Shown piece after piece: positions 51,777-60,049 of a stretch of 64,000 nt of DNA. Position 1 is the stretch's first letter. Each line of letters opens with the position of its first letter. Below the pieces are notes generated by a model that worked only from the letters and a program-made list of their open reading frames with translations, was not told the DNA's origin and did not search any database. Origin of the DNA: Nocardia alba NBRC 108234. GTDB taxonomy: Bacteria > Actinomycetota > Actinomycetes > Mycobacteriales > Mycobacteriaceae. The stretch covers positions 1-64,000 of the forward strand of contig NZ_BDAX01000028.1 in NCBI RefSeq assembly GCF_001612665.1, read 5' to 3'. Both the position numbers and the translations under genes were made by a program.

Positions 51777-51956
51777 TCAGTGCGAGTAGTCGCGGAAGGT
51801 CATGACGCCGCCGACCACGACAACCACCGCCGTGAGGATGTAGACGGTGACGCGGATCCAGGTCGGCCCGTAGTAACTGACCGCCATCGACGCGCCCAAC
51901 GCTGCGAGAATCAGCACCACCCCGTAGAAGGGTGTGCGTTGCTCCCTGTCAACCAT
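51777..51956 (-). CDS. Small two-segment membrane protein
   Basis: A 59-residue protein with membrane segments YGVVLILAALGASMAVSYYG and VTVYILTAVVVVVGGVMTF. The ATG at 51956 is accepted, although GGAGG ends only one base before it; a TTG at 51992 would give 71 residues and use no better ribosome-binding site. No family is recognised. It is divergent from the GtrA-type gene. Confidence 0.6.
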   Translation of the reverse strand: MVDREQRTPFYGVVLILAALGASMAVSYYGPTWIRVTVYILTAVVVVVGGVMTFRDYSH

Positions 51957-52022
51957 TCCTCCAGTGTCCGCCGACTGCGCCGCCTGCGCCAATACCGATC
52001 AGGGACACCTCCGACTCTTGTT

Positions 52023-52044
52023 TATACGTATACATCTACGTATA
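52023..52044. promoter_or_regulatory. TACGTATA direct repeat with palindrome
   Basis: TACGTATA occurs at 52025-52032 and 52037-52044, a 12-base period, and the first copy sits inside the perfect palindrome TATACGTATA (52023-52032). It lies between the small membrane-protein gene and the GtrA-type gene, in an AT-rich patch, about 55 bases before the GtrA start. Confidence 0.4.
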
Positions 52045-52098
52045 GTCACAAGCGTTATCCGGCACCCAGCCGAGTCCGCTCGCCAGATCGGAACGATC

Positions 52099-52599
52099 AT
52101 GACCGTCTCGCAGCTCACCCACCCGGGAATACTGCTCACCAGCCCCTACGCCGCGTGGACCGGCCCCGCGCCGCGCATCGCTGTCGGGCGCGTACTGCGA
52201 TCGCTGGGCGGCGACCATGCCTTCGCTCAACTGATCCGGTTCGCCCTGGTGGGCGGCGCCAGCAATATCGCGTACGCGCTGCTGTTCCTGACCATGCACG
52301 ACAGCGGTCCACTGGTCGCCAATGTCGCAGGGTCGATGGTGAGTACCGTGATCGCCAATGAATTGCATCGCCAGCTCACTTTCCGGGCGGGAAGCAGGGT
52401 CGGCGGGTTCACCGCGCAGTGGGAAGGCGGCGGCCTGGCACTGCTCGGCCTCGCGATCAGCACGGCGGCACTGGCCGGATTGGACGCCCTGACACCGGAT
52501 CTCGGGGAAGTCGCGCAGGCAAGCGCCGTGATCGCCATCATGGCCGCGGTGGGTGGATTGCGGTTTCTCGTTCTGCGCAGTTTCGTCTTCGGGAACTGA
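52099..52599 (+). CDS. GtrA-family membrane protein
   Basis: A 166-residue membrane protein with four hydrophobic segments. The GtrA pattern is clear: LIRFALVGGASNIAYALLFL at the first segment and VGGLRFLVLRSFVF at the end. GtrA proteins are thought to flip lipid-linked sugars for polysaccharide or glycolipid modification. ATG at 52099 is accepted; the frame upstream lies in the AT-rich promoter. It is followed by APS kinase and sulfotransferase genes in the same direction after a 138-base gap. Confidence 0.85.
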   Translation: MTVSQLTHPGILLTSPYAAWTGPAPRIAVGRVLRSLGGDHAFAQLIRFALVGGASNIAYALLFLTMHDSGPLVANVAGSMVSTVIANELHRQLTFRAGSRVGGFTAQWEGGGLALLGLAISTAALAGLDALTPDLGEVAQASAVIAIMAAVGGLRFLVLRSFVFGN

Positions 52600-52737
52600 C
52601 CGGCGAATACGCCGATTCTTTATCAGTGGCACCGTTTCCCTTATCGCCGCAGGACGAATTCTTTTGGGCAGCAGTCGTTTACGCTTCGATCGCACAATCG
52701 ATACCCCCGCATAATTTCGCCCTGTCAGAAAGGTCTG

Positions 52738-53310
52738 ATGAATGATGGGGCTTGCAGACCCGGCGCGACAGTGCTGCTCACCGGGCTGCCCAGTTCGGGA
52801 AAATCCACCATCGCCGCCGCCACCCGACATCGATTGGCGGCCGCCGGCTATCCGGTCGAGGTGCTCGACGGCGACGAGGTGCGCGGGCGACTGTGGCCCG
52901 AACTCGGCCTGGCCCCCGACGACCGCAAGCAGAACCTCGCCCGGATCACCACCCTCGCCCTGATGCTGGCCGGGCACGGGGTGCTCGTCCTCGTGGCGGC
53001 CATCGCGCCGTATGCCGCCGATCGCGCGCTGATGCGCGACCGCCACGAAGACGCCGAGCTGGAGTTCGCCGAAGTCCATGTCGCGACGGCGCTGTCGACC
53101 TGCGCTCAGCGCGACGTCAAGGGCCTGTACGGGCGCCGGTCCCGAGGCGAGCTCACCCAGCTCACCGGGGTCGACGCGGCCTATGAGCAACCGCTGCTCC
53201 CCCACCTGCGGATCGACACCGAAGCCGAGTCGGTCGCCGAATCCACCGATCACGTGCTCGAACTCCTGAACCGCCGGAGCCTGATCGCCACCCCGAGCTC
53301 GCGACCGTGA
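52738..53310 (+). CDS. Adenylylsulfate (APS) kinase
   Basis: A 190-residue kinase that phosphorylates APS to PAPS, the sulfate donor. Walker A is GLPSSGKST (16-24), followed by the DGDEVR motif (44-49) and QNLARITTLALMLAGHGVLVL in the usual positions. It stands alone rather than fused to CysN. Its stop codon overlaps the GTG start of the sulfotransferase gene, so PAPS supply and use are translationally coupled. No ATP sulfurylase gene is in the window. Confidence 0.92.
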   Translation: MNDGACRPGATVLLTGLPSSGKSTIAAATRHRLAAAGYPVEVLDGDEVRGRLWPELGLAPDDRKQNLARITTLALMLAGHGVLVLVAAIAPYAADRALMRDRHEDAELEFAEVHVATALSTCAQRDVKGLYGRRSRGELTQLTGVDAAYEQPLLPHLRIDTEAESVAESTDHVLELLNRRSLIATPSSRP

Positions 53311-54098
53311 CGCAGGCAACGGCCAAGCGCCTGGTGCCCGCGCCGATCTTCATCCTGTCCGCGCCCCGGTCCGGGTCGACCCTGCTGCGCTCGGTCCTCG
53401 ACAGCCACGCGCGTATTCACGCCCCGCACGAATTGCACCTGAACCTGCTCACCGTCCAGGAACGCGAGTGGGCCGCCGACGACATCGCCGAGCGCTACGC
53501 GAGCATCTCGCTGGACGCGCTCGGCCTGACGATCCGCGAGCTCGAACACCTGCTCTGGGACCGCCTCCTGCACCACGAGCTCGAACGCAGCGGCAAGGAC
53601 CGGATGGTCAACAAGACGACGAGCAGCGTGCTGACCTGGCGACGGATCGCCGCGTGCTGGCCCGACGCTCGCTACGTGTTCCTGTTGCGCCACCCGGCCC
53701 AGATCGCCGACTCCCTCGGCCGTGCCTGGGCGGATCGCCGCGAAATCGACCCGGTGCGCCGGACGCTGGAGTTCGTCGACGCGATGAACGAGGCCAGGGC
53801 GGCGCTGACCGGCCACGAGATTCGCTACGAGGACCTGACCCACCGCCCCGAGGACACCGTGCGCGGCCTGTGCCACTTCCTCGACGTCGAATGGCAACCC
53901 TCGATGCTGGACTACGGCCGTTTCGACCACGGCGATTACGTGCGCGGCATCGGTGATTGGAGCGACACCATCCGGTCGGGAGCCATCCAGCCCGCTCGCC
54001 CGCTACCCGACGAGCAGACCATCCCGGACGCGCTGCGGTCGGCATGCCGGGGATGGGGCTATCCGGCTTCGTCCGCGAGCGCCCGACCGCTGAGCTAG
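53307..54098 (+). CDS. PAPS-dependent sulfotransferase
   Basis: A 263-residue sulfotransferase. The 5'-phosphosulfate loop is APRSGSTLL (19-27) and the 3'-phosphate motif is RYVFLLRHPAQIADS (about 121-135). It resembles the mycobacterial stf group that sulfates lipids or menaquinone. GTG at 53307 overlaps the APS kinase stop by four bases. The acceptor is unknown; the upstream GtrA-type gene suggests a glycolipid. It is convergent with the ABC exporter, overlapping it by four bases. Confidence 0.9.
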   Translation: MTQATAKRLVPAPIFILSAPRSGSTLLRSVLDSHARIHAPHELHLNLLTVQEREWAADDIAERYASISLDALGLTIRELEHLLWDRLLHHELERSGKDRMVNKTTSSVLTWRRIAACWPDARYVFLLRHPAQIADSLGRAWADRREIDPVRRTLEFVDAMNEARAALTGHEIRYEDLTHRPEDTVRGLCHFLDVEWQPSMLDYGRFDHGDYVRGIGDWSDTIRSGAIQPARPLPDEQTIPDALRSACRGWGYPASSASARPLS

Positions 54099-54910
54099 CG
54101 ACTCAGGTCCCGGAATCGCCGCACCGCCAGCGGGAAGAACACCGCGATCAGGACCAACGGCCAAGCCACCGCCAGCATTTCGGCGTGCGCCCCGGCCCAG
54201 GAGTCGCCGACCGCACTCGGATTGCCCAGCAGGCCGCGCACTGCGGTAGCCGTCGCCGACATCGGGTTCCACTCGACGACCGCACCGAGCCAGGACGGCA
54301 TCGATTCGGGCGAGGCGATGGCATTGGAGAGGAAGCTGATGGGCCACACCAGGATCTGCACGGCCTGCACCAGTTCGGGCTTGCCCGCCACCATCGCCAG
54401 ATAGATGCCGATCCACAACATCGCGAACCGGAACAGCAACAACAGTCCCACCGCCGCCAGGAACGAGGCGGCGCCGTCGTGCCAGCGCCAGCCGATCGCG
54501 TACCCGACCGCGATCATCACGATCAGCCCGACCGCCGACTGCAGCATGTCGGCGACGCTGCGCCCCACCAGGACCGCGGCCGAGTTCATCGGCATCGAGC
54601 GGAACCGATCGATGACCCCTTTGCCGAGGTCCTGGGTCACCGCGAGCATGGTCGCCTCGAGCCCGAAAGCCATTGTCATGGTAAGGATTCCGGGGACCAG
54701 ATAGTCCTTGAAGTCGCCGTCGATGCCGCGTCCGCCGCCGATCAGGTAGCTGAACATCAGCAACAGCATCACCGGGAACACCAGCCCGACGACCACCTGA
54801 ACGGGCTGGCGGGCCCAGTGCGCCAGCTCGCGCCTGGTCATCGTCCAGGAATCGATGAGGGCGGTACCCAGTGTCGAACCCGGCTGGTTCGTCGAATATG
54901 TCGTGCTCAC
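54095..54910 (-). CDS. ABC-2 type exporter permease
   Basis: A 271-residue membrane subunit with about six segments (PVQVVVGLVFPVMLLLMFSY, LVPGILTMTMAFGLEATM, LLLLFRFAMLWIGIYLAM, PLVLIAVFFPLAV). IDRFRSMPMNSAAVLVGR is the ABC-2 core motif, as in the other exporter at 17856. GTG at 54910 overlaps the ATPase stop by four bases. It works with the upstream ATPase under PadR control. Confidence 0.9.
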   Translation of the reverse strand: MSTTYSTNQPGSTLGTALIDSWTMTRRELAHWARQPVQVVVGLVFPVMLLLMFSYLIGGGRGIDGDFKDYLVPGILTMTMAFGLEATMLAVTQDLGKGVIDRFRSMPMNSAAVLVGRSVADMLQSAVGLIVMIAVGYAIGWRWHDGAASFLAAVGLLLLFRFAMLWIGIYLAMVAGKPELVQAVQILVWPISFLSNAIASPESMPSWLGAVVEWNPMSATATAVRGLLGNPSAVGDSWAGAHAEMLAVAWPLVLIAVFFPLAVRRFRDLSR

Positions 54911-55845
54911 GCCGCGACCTCCTTGGTCAGGTGCAGAAAGACTTCGTCGAGGGTCGGGCGCCGGATCGCGATGTCCTCGGCGTCGATGCCGTTGGCCTCC
55001 AATGCCCGGACGGTCTCGGTCAGCGCCACCATCCGGTCGCCGACCGTGGCGCTGACCATTCGCCGGTCCGCGTCCACCACCGCCTCACCGGGCAGGAGCG
55101 CGGCCGCGCGTGCCAGTTGGGCGGCGTCGTGCAGGACCACGTCGATACGGTCGCCGCCGGTTTTGGCTTTCAGCTGGTCGGCAGTGCCCTCGGCGATGAC
55201 TTTCCCGTGGTCGATCACCGAGATCCGGTCGGCCAGTTGATCGGCTTCCTCCAGGTATTGAGTGGTCAACAGCACGGTGGTGCCGCCGTCGACCAGGGAA
55301 CGCACCGAATCCCACACCTCGGCGCGCCCGCGCGGATCGAGCCCGGTCGTCGGTTCGTCCAGGAACAGCACCTGCGGTTCGCAGATGAGCGACGCCGCGA
55401 GGTCGAGTCGTCGCCGCATACCGCCGCTGTACTGCTCGACCGCCTTCTTGCCGGTGTCCGCGAGGCCGAATCGCACCAGGAGTTCGTCGGCCCGCGTCCC
55501 CGCGCGCCGTGCGCCCAGGTGGTAGAGCCGCCCGAACATCTCCAAGTTCTGTCGTCCGCTGAGCGCCTCGTCGACAGCGGCGCTCTGGCCGAGCAGACCG
55601 ATTCGCGCGCGCACCTCGTCGGCCCGTGTCCGCACATCGATCCCGGCCACCTCGACCCGCCCCGCCTCGGGGCGGAGCAGGGTGGACATGATGCGCACGG
55701 CCGTGGTCTTGCCCGCGCCGTTCGGGCCGAGCACCGCGTGCACGGTGCCGGTTCGAACGGCGAGATCGAGTCCGTCGAGTGCCTGCTTCGCCCCGTAACG
55801 CTTGCGCAGACCTTCGACGACGATCGAGAGATCGTGGTCAGTCAA
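54907..55845 (-). CDS. ABC exporter ATPase (DrrA-like)
   Basis: A 312-residue ATPase. Walker A GPNGAGKT is at 40-47; QYSGGMRRRLDLA and LFLDEPTTGLDP are intact; the C-terminus ends RPTLDEVFLHLT. TTG at 55845 is selected because GGAGGG lies four bases upstream. It is paired with the downstream permease gene (GTGA overlap). It is divergent from padR across two matching palindromes (55867-55921), so expression is probably PadR-regulated. The substrate is unknown. Confidence 0.9.
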   Translation of the reverse strand: MTDHDLSIVVEGLRKRYGAKQALDGLDLAVRTGTVHAVLGPNGAGKTTAVRIMSTLLRPEAGRVEVAGIDVRTRADEVRARIGLLGQSAAVDEALSGRQNLEMFGRLYHLGARRAGTRADELLVRFGLADTGKKAVEQYSGGMRRRLDLAASLICEPQVLFLDEPTTGLDPRGRAEVWDSVRSLVDGGTTVLLTTQYLEEADQLADRISVIDHGKVIAEGTADQLKAKTGGDRIDVVLHDAAQLARAAALLPGEAVVDADRRMVSATVGDRMVALTETVRALEANGIDAEDIAIRRPTLDEVFLHLTKEVAA

Positions 55846-55866
55846 AACACCCTCCGATGCCAGTGA

Positions 55867-55921
55867 TCAAATTTGACTAGACTGCCAAGGTACCGAGATG
55901 GATGCAATTAGTCAAACTTGA
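55867..55921. promoter_or_regulatory. Paired PadR operators
   Basis: TCAAATTTGA (55867-55876), a perfect 10-bp palindrome, and TCAAACTTGA (55912-55921), one base different, are centred 45 bases apart. The larger TTTGACTA (55872-55879) and TAGTCAAA (55909-55916) arms are also inverse complements. They lie between the exporter ATPase and padR start codons. Confidence 0.7.
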
Positions 55922-55963
55922 ATACTGCTACCTTGTTCGCACTCGCTCGGAAGGGAGACATCC

Positions 55964-56602
55964 ATGTCAGCGATCCGGCTGCTGGTCCTCGGCGCGGTCC
56001 GTCAGCACGGCCGGGCGCACGGCTACCAGGTGCGCAACGACCTGGAATTCTGGGGCGCGCACGAATGGTCCAACGCCAAGCCCGGCTCGATCTACCACGC
56101 GCTCAAGCAGATGGCCAAGCAGGGACTGCTCCTCGCGCACGAGGTCGCCCCGAGCACCGTCGGCGGTCCACCCCGCGTCGAATACGAGATCACCGACAGG
56201 GGCACCGAGGAGTTCCGCACGCTGCTGCGCGAGGCCCTGGTCTCCTACGACCAGCAGATGGACATGATCTCGGCCGCCATCGGATTCATCGTCGACCTAC
56301 CGCGCGCGGAGGCCGTCACGCTCCTGAAGCAGCGCATCACCGGGCTCGAGCAGTGGCGCGCCTCGGTCACCGAGTACTACATACCGGAGCAGGGGCCGGG
56401 GCAGCTCGGACACATCGGCGAGATCATGAACATGTGGGTGCACTCCGCCGACAGCGAAGCGGCCTGGACTCGCGGCCTGATCGACCGCATCGAAGGCGGC
56501 GCCTACACCTTCGCCGACGAGGGCGAACCCTTCGTGGGCATCCTCGCCGAGGACGAGCCGAACCCGTTCGGCACCGGGCCCCACCCCACCGACCTCCGCT
56601 GA
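55964..56602 (+). CDS. PadR-family regulator
   Basis: A 212-residue PadR regulator. The N-terminal winged helix contains IRLLVLGAVRQHGRAHGYQV and PGSIYHALKQMAKQGLLLAH, followed by the beta-wing PPRVEYEITDRGTEEF. The C-terminal part is long and helical, as in type-1 PadR proteins. The ATG at 55964 is accepted. It probably represses the divergent exporter and itself through the paired palindromes at 55867-55921, responding to the exported compound. Confidence 0.9.
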   Translation: MSAIRLLVLGAVRQHGRAHGYQVRNDLEFWGAHEWSNAKPGSIYHALKQMAKQGLLLAHEVAPSTVGGPPRVEYEITDRGTEEFRTLLREALVSYDQQMDMISAAIGFIVDLPRAEAVTLLKQRITGLEQWRASVTEYYIPEQGPGQLGHIGEIMNMWVHSADSEAAWTRGLIDRIEGGAYTFADEGEPFVGILAEDEPNPFGTGPHPTDLR

Positions 56603-56921
56603 CCGACTCCCGGCTGATCAGAGTTTTGGCGCCGACTACAAGGTCGCCACTGCCGACTCTTGACCTCAGTGCAGTGACCGGCGCATACCGATCGGTACAG
56701 ACTCTTCTTGCCGCTGTCACCGAGCGACGCGGATCACCAGCGTCACTCGTTCACGGTCCGATTCACCCGGATCGGTGGCGTGCGGTCGATCAGAGAGGAA
56801 TTGCCGAAAATGGTTGCAATGAAGCAACATAGGCGCCGGTCCGCCGTACTCGCCGTGGGAGTCGCCGTCGGGCGCGGACTCGCAACCGCATCTGTCGACG
56901 GCCGCGCGCTGTGAGCCCCCG
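56603..56921 (+). promoter_or_regulatory. Intergenic region before the PucR-type gene
   Basis: This 319-base stretch holds no established gene. A short frame at 56810-56914 could encode a 34-residue leader and is listed separately. The rest shows no clear repeat or terminator. Confidence 0.35.
56810..56914 (+). CDS. Possible 34-residue leader-like peptide
   Basis: A frame from the ATG at 56810 encodes MVAMKQHRRRSAVLAVGVAV and a short remainder, which looks like a signal-peptide N-terminus without a mature domain. GAGAGG lies 12 bases upstream, and a second ATG at 56819 is possible. It ends 7 bases before the PucR-type ATG. It may be a leader peptide, a remnant of a secreted protein, or chance. 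Confidence 0.25.
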   Translation: MVAMKQHRRRSAVLAVGVAVGRGLATASVDGRAL

Positions 56922-58040
56922 ATGACCAGCCACCTCGACACCGGGCCGTCCGCGTCTGTCTCGCCGGCGACCGATCGGATCGCGCACCAGATTCTCGAGA
57001 CCATGCCGCGTCGCAGCCGACGAGGAAACGTCCTGCGCGAGGAGATCAGCGCCATTGTCGCCGACTGCCTCGCGCTGATGTCCGGCGCGCAGCGATCATC
57101 TCGCAGCGTCCGGATGCCACGGCTTCGTCCGACCGTCGCGCGATGGGCGAGCATCGGTGTACCGATCGACATCGTGCAGCGGCATGTCCACGCAGGGTTC
57201 CGGCTGCACCTGGACGATCTGCAAGCACGCCGCGCGCCGTTCGACGACGTTCGCCGACTGATGGATGCGCTGAGCTCGGTGACCGCGACGGTGTCGACCA
57301 TCTACCTCGACGTCGCACCGCCCACCAGCGATCACGGTGCGTACCTGGCGCACACTCTGCTCAGCGGCCGCTATACGACCAGAACCACCCGCGAGCACGG
57401 GGCGCCGGCCGATGAGCGGTACACCGTCCTCGCGGTGGCCGCGACTCGGTGCGCGCGCGACGCGGTGTCACCGCGCGACTTCCGGGCGATGCTGTCGACC
57501 GAATTCGGGCAGCCCGTACCGGGTTTGGAGTCAGGGTTCGGCGCGACGATTCTGGTGCCGCAATCCTGTGCCGCCGCGAAGATCCGCGACCTGGTCGCAC
57601 TGACCTCCCTCACCGTGGTGGGGATCGCCGCTGACCGACCTCGGATTCCCTCCGCGGTCGAGGAGGCGCACGAGCTCCTGGACGTGGCAACAAGACTCCA
57701 CTACCTACCGGGCATGTACCAGATCGAAGACCTCGCCATCGAGTATCAACTGACTCGGCCAGGACCCGGACGGGACCGTCTCGAATCGTTCCTCGACCCG
57801 GTCGCCGAGTTTCCGGACCTGATCAGCACCCTGCGCGCACATCTCGGCAACGGCCTCAACCGCCGGCTCACCTCACGCGAAACCCATGTCCACATGAACA
57901 CCGTCGACTACCGGCTGCGGCGTATCTACGACCTCGTGGGGCTCAGTGCCCATGATCCGAAGCTCATGTGGCTACTTCAGGCCGCGCTGGTCGTGCGCGA
58001 CTACCAATCGGTGGGACGGTCCGACAACACAGGCTTCTAG
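56922..58040 (+). CDS. PucR/CdaR-family regulator
   Basis: A 372-residue regulator. The C-terminal helix-turn-helix is typical of PucR/CdaR (LISTLRAHLGNGLNRRLTSR, then ETHVHMNTVDYRLRRIYDLV at about 320-350), and the N-terminal helical sensor has a PTVARWASIGVPIDIVQRHV region. The middle is a GGDEF-like, degenerate domain. ATG at 56922 is accepted. The target is not clear; the convergent hydrolase gene is inactive. Confidence 0.85.
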   Translation: MTSHLDTGPSASVSPATDRIAHQILETMPRRSRRGNVLREEISAIVADCLALMSGAQRSSRSVRMPRLRPTVARWASIGVPIDIVQRHVHAGFRLHLDDLQARRAPFDDVRRLMDALSSVTATVSTIYLDVAPPTSDHGAYLAHTLLSGRYTTRTTREHGAPADERYTVLAVAATRCARDAVSPRDFRAMLSTEFGQPVPGLESGFGATILVPQSCAAAKIRDLVALTSLTVVGIAADRPRIPSAVEEAHELLDVATRLHYLPGMYQIEDLAIEYQLTRPGPGRDRLESFLDPVAEFPDLISTLRAHLGNGLNRRLTSRETHVHMNTVDYRLRRIYDLVGLSAHDPKLMWLLQAALVVRDYQSVGRSDNTGF

Positions 58041-58069
58041 GGCTCGCCTGCCTGGACACCGCACGGTTG

Positions 58070-58653
58070 TCATCGAGTGAACTCACCGGTGCGGTCGAGG
58101 AGTTCGTCGAGCAGTTCCCCGGCACGCGGCCACGGACCCTAGCCCGCCGCCGGATTCAGATGGCCGACATCGCCGAGGTCGACCAGTCTGCTCCCCCACA
58201 CCTCGGCCATGCCCGCGACGCGACGCGTTGCCGCGAGGGGGTCGGTGCTGCTCGCGGCCACGATGCTCCGGAACGGCAACCGCCGCCGCGGGATCGGCGT
58301 CCAGCCGTTGGCCGCCAGTTCCTCGGCGCTCGGTAGCCCGGCGGCAGTGGGGTTTCGAAGTCGGGGGGTGTGGCGAGGAGCGCGCCGTGCACCGGTCGGT
58401 CGGACTGCTGGGCCCAGTGGACGGTGATCAGCACGCCCGCGCTGTGCGCGACCAGGACGACGGGGCCGTCGATCTCGGCGAGCACCGCGTCGAGTGCGGC
58501 GACCCGCGCGGGCAGGCTCAGCCTGTCGCGCTCCAGGGGCGCCACGATCGCCACGCGGTCGAGGGTGCCGGCGAGCAGCGTCTGCCAATGGTCGGCGACG
58601 TGGTCACGCAGCCCGGGAACGATCACGACGGTCGGTTCCGAATCGGAATTCAT
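58070..58653 (-). pseudogene. RBBP9/YdeN-type serine hydrolase, frameshifted and nonsense-mutated
   Basis: From ATG at 58653 the frame encodes an RBBP9-like alpha/beta hydrolase (PTVVIVPGLRDHVADHWQTL, nucleophile VLVAHSAGVL) up to PLPPGY. The family continuation PSAEELAANGWTPIP is then found in a neighbouring frame, explained by one missing base near 58332-58334 (CGGTAG on the plus strand). That second frame carries the acid (SSTDPLA) and His (GDVGHLNPAAG), then meets TAG at 58139-58141. Beyond it the family-like end GPWPRAGELLDELL continues to a stop at 58070. The 584 bases plus one restored base equal 195 codons. Two independent lesions argue for a real pseudogene. It lies last in the BKACE operon. 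Confidence 0.8.
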
Positions 58654-58679
58654 CTGTGCGGTAGTCCTTTTCAACACGA

Positions 58680-59981
58680 TCAGTGTGGAGCCACAGCGTG
58701 GACGGCGGCGAGCTCGCGCAGGCCGCTCGGGTACATCCGTCGACCGAGCACCAGCGCGGCGATGGCGAGAACCGACACCACCGGGGTGATCCGCAGCGCG
58801 TCCCGCAGGCCGAGGCTGTCGGCGAGCACGCCCACGACGAACGGGCCGAGCGCGAGCCCGAGCAGGCTGTTGGCGAGGGTGAGGGTGCCGAACGCCGAAG
58901 CACGGACCGAGGGGTGGGTGAGGTTGGCGACCATGGCGACGGTCGGTCCGGCCGAGCCGCCGGCGAAGAACGCGCCGATACCGAGCAGAATCAGTTGCGG
59001 CACACCGGTACTCAGACCGAACCCGATGCCGAGGGCGACGAGCGAGATCAGGCAGAACACGATCGCGGCGGTCCATTTACGCGCCATCTCCGAACGTCCG
59101 ACCCGGTCGGTGATCACCCCGCACACCACCATGCCGGCGCCGACGAGCGTCACGATCACCGCCGCCAGCCCCGCGGCCCGGTCCGGCGCCAGCCCGTAGT
59201 AGCGGTTGAAGAAGCTCGGCATCCACGACAGGAGCACCGCGGCGGTGAACATCTGCAACCCGCTACCCACATAGGCGCACAGCACGGCCGGATTGGTGAA
59301 CAGGGTCGAAATCGGCGCGCGGAAGGCAACATCGGGAGTCGGTTCGGCCGCGTATTCGGCGTTGCGCCGCTCCTTGACCACCACCGAGAACGCCACCGCC
59401 AGTACGAGCCCGAACAACGCCATCGTCGCGAACGACCACCGCCACCCCAGGTGCACGGCGATCACGCCGCCCGCGGCCACCCCGAACACCGATCCGAACG
59501 AACCACCCGCCATGAACGCGCCACTGAGCGCGGCATGCCTGCGCGCGGCGAACACGCTGAGCACCAACGCGATACCGACACTGCCGTAGGCGGCCTCGCC
59601 GACGCCGACGAAGAACCGCGCGGCCAGCATCTGCGGATAGTTGTCGGCCAGTGCGCACACCAGCGTCGCGATACTCCACACCACCGCCATCAGCACCAGG
59701 CTCTTGACCCGGCCCCACCGGTCGGCCAGTACTGACAGCGGCAGGGTGAGCAACCCGACCATCAGCGCGACCACGCTGCTCAACGACGCCAGCTGCGAAT
59801 CCGACAGTGTCCATTCGGCTTTCAGAAACGGGAAGACCGCGCTCAATACTTGTCGGGACATGTAGTCGGCCAGTAGCAGGCCGAAGGCCAAGGCGAAGAC
59901 CAGCCAGGGATAGTGGCGGCGGATGGTCGAGGAACGGCTCGGCGCCCGCGCGGGTTCCGCGGCGGTGGTGGTGAGGTCCAT
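58680..59981 (-). CDS. MFS transporter
   Basis: A 433-residue major facilitator with twelve predicted membrane segments. The MFS loop motif LADRWGRVKSL follows segment 2, and the second-half equivalent ITDRVGRSEMARK is present. YMSRQVLSAVFPFLKAEWTL at the first segment resembles anion/sugar-acid symporters. ATG at 59981 has AGGAG five bases upstream; a GTG at 60023 would add 14 residues. Its place in the operon suggests uptake of the substrate degraded by the neighbours. Confidence 0.9.
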   Translation of the reverse strand: MDLTTTAAEPARAPSRSSTIRRHYPWLVFALAFGLLLADYMSRQVLSAVFPFLKAEWTLSDSQLASLSSVVALMVGLLTLPLSVLADRWGRVKSLVLMAVVWSIATLVCALADNYPQMLAARFFVGVGEAAYGSVGIALVLSVFAARRHAALSGAFMAGGSFGSVFGVAAGGVIAVHLGWRWSFATMALFGLVLAVAFSVVVKERRNAEYAAEPTPDVAFRAPISTLFTNPAVLCAYVGSGLQMFTAAVLLSWMPSFFNRYYGLAPDRAAGLAAVIVTLVGAGMVVCGVITDRVGRSEMARKWTAAIVFCLISLVALGIGFGLSTGVPQLILLGIGAFFAGGSAGPTVAMVANLTHPSVRASAFGTLTLANSLLGLALGPFVVGVLADSLGLRDALRITPVVSVLAIAALVLGRRMYPSGLRELAAVHAVAPH

Positions 59982-60049
59982 GGGTGCTCCTGCGAACCGG
60001 TGGACGTCGTCGCTGACGTCCACCGGGTGGTCGAGAAGGGGGAGGGAGG

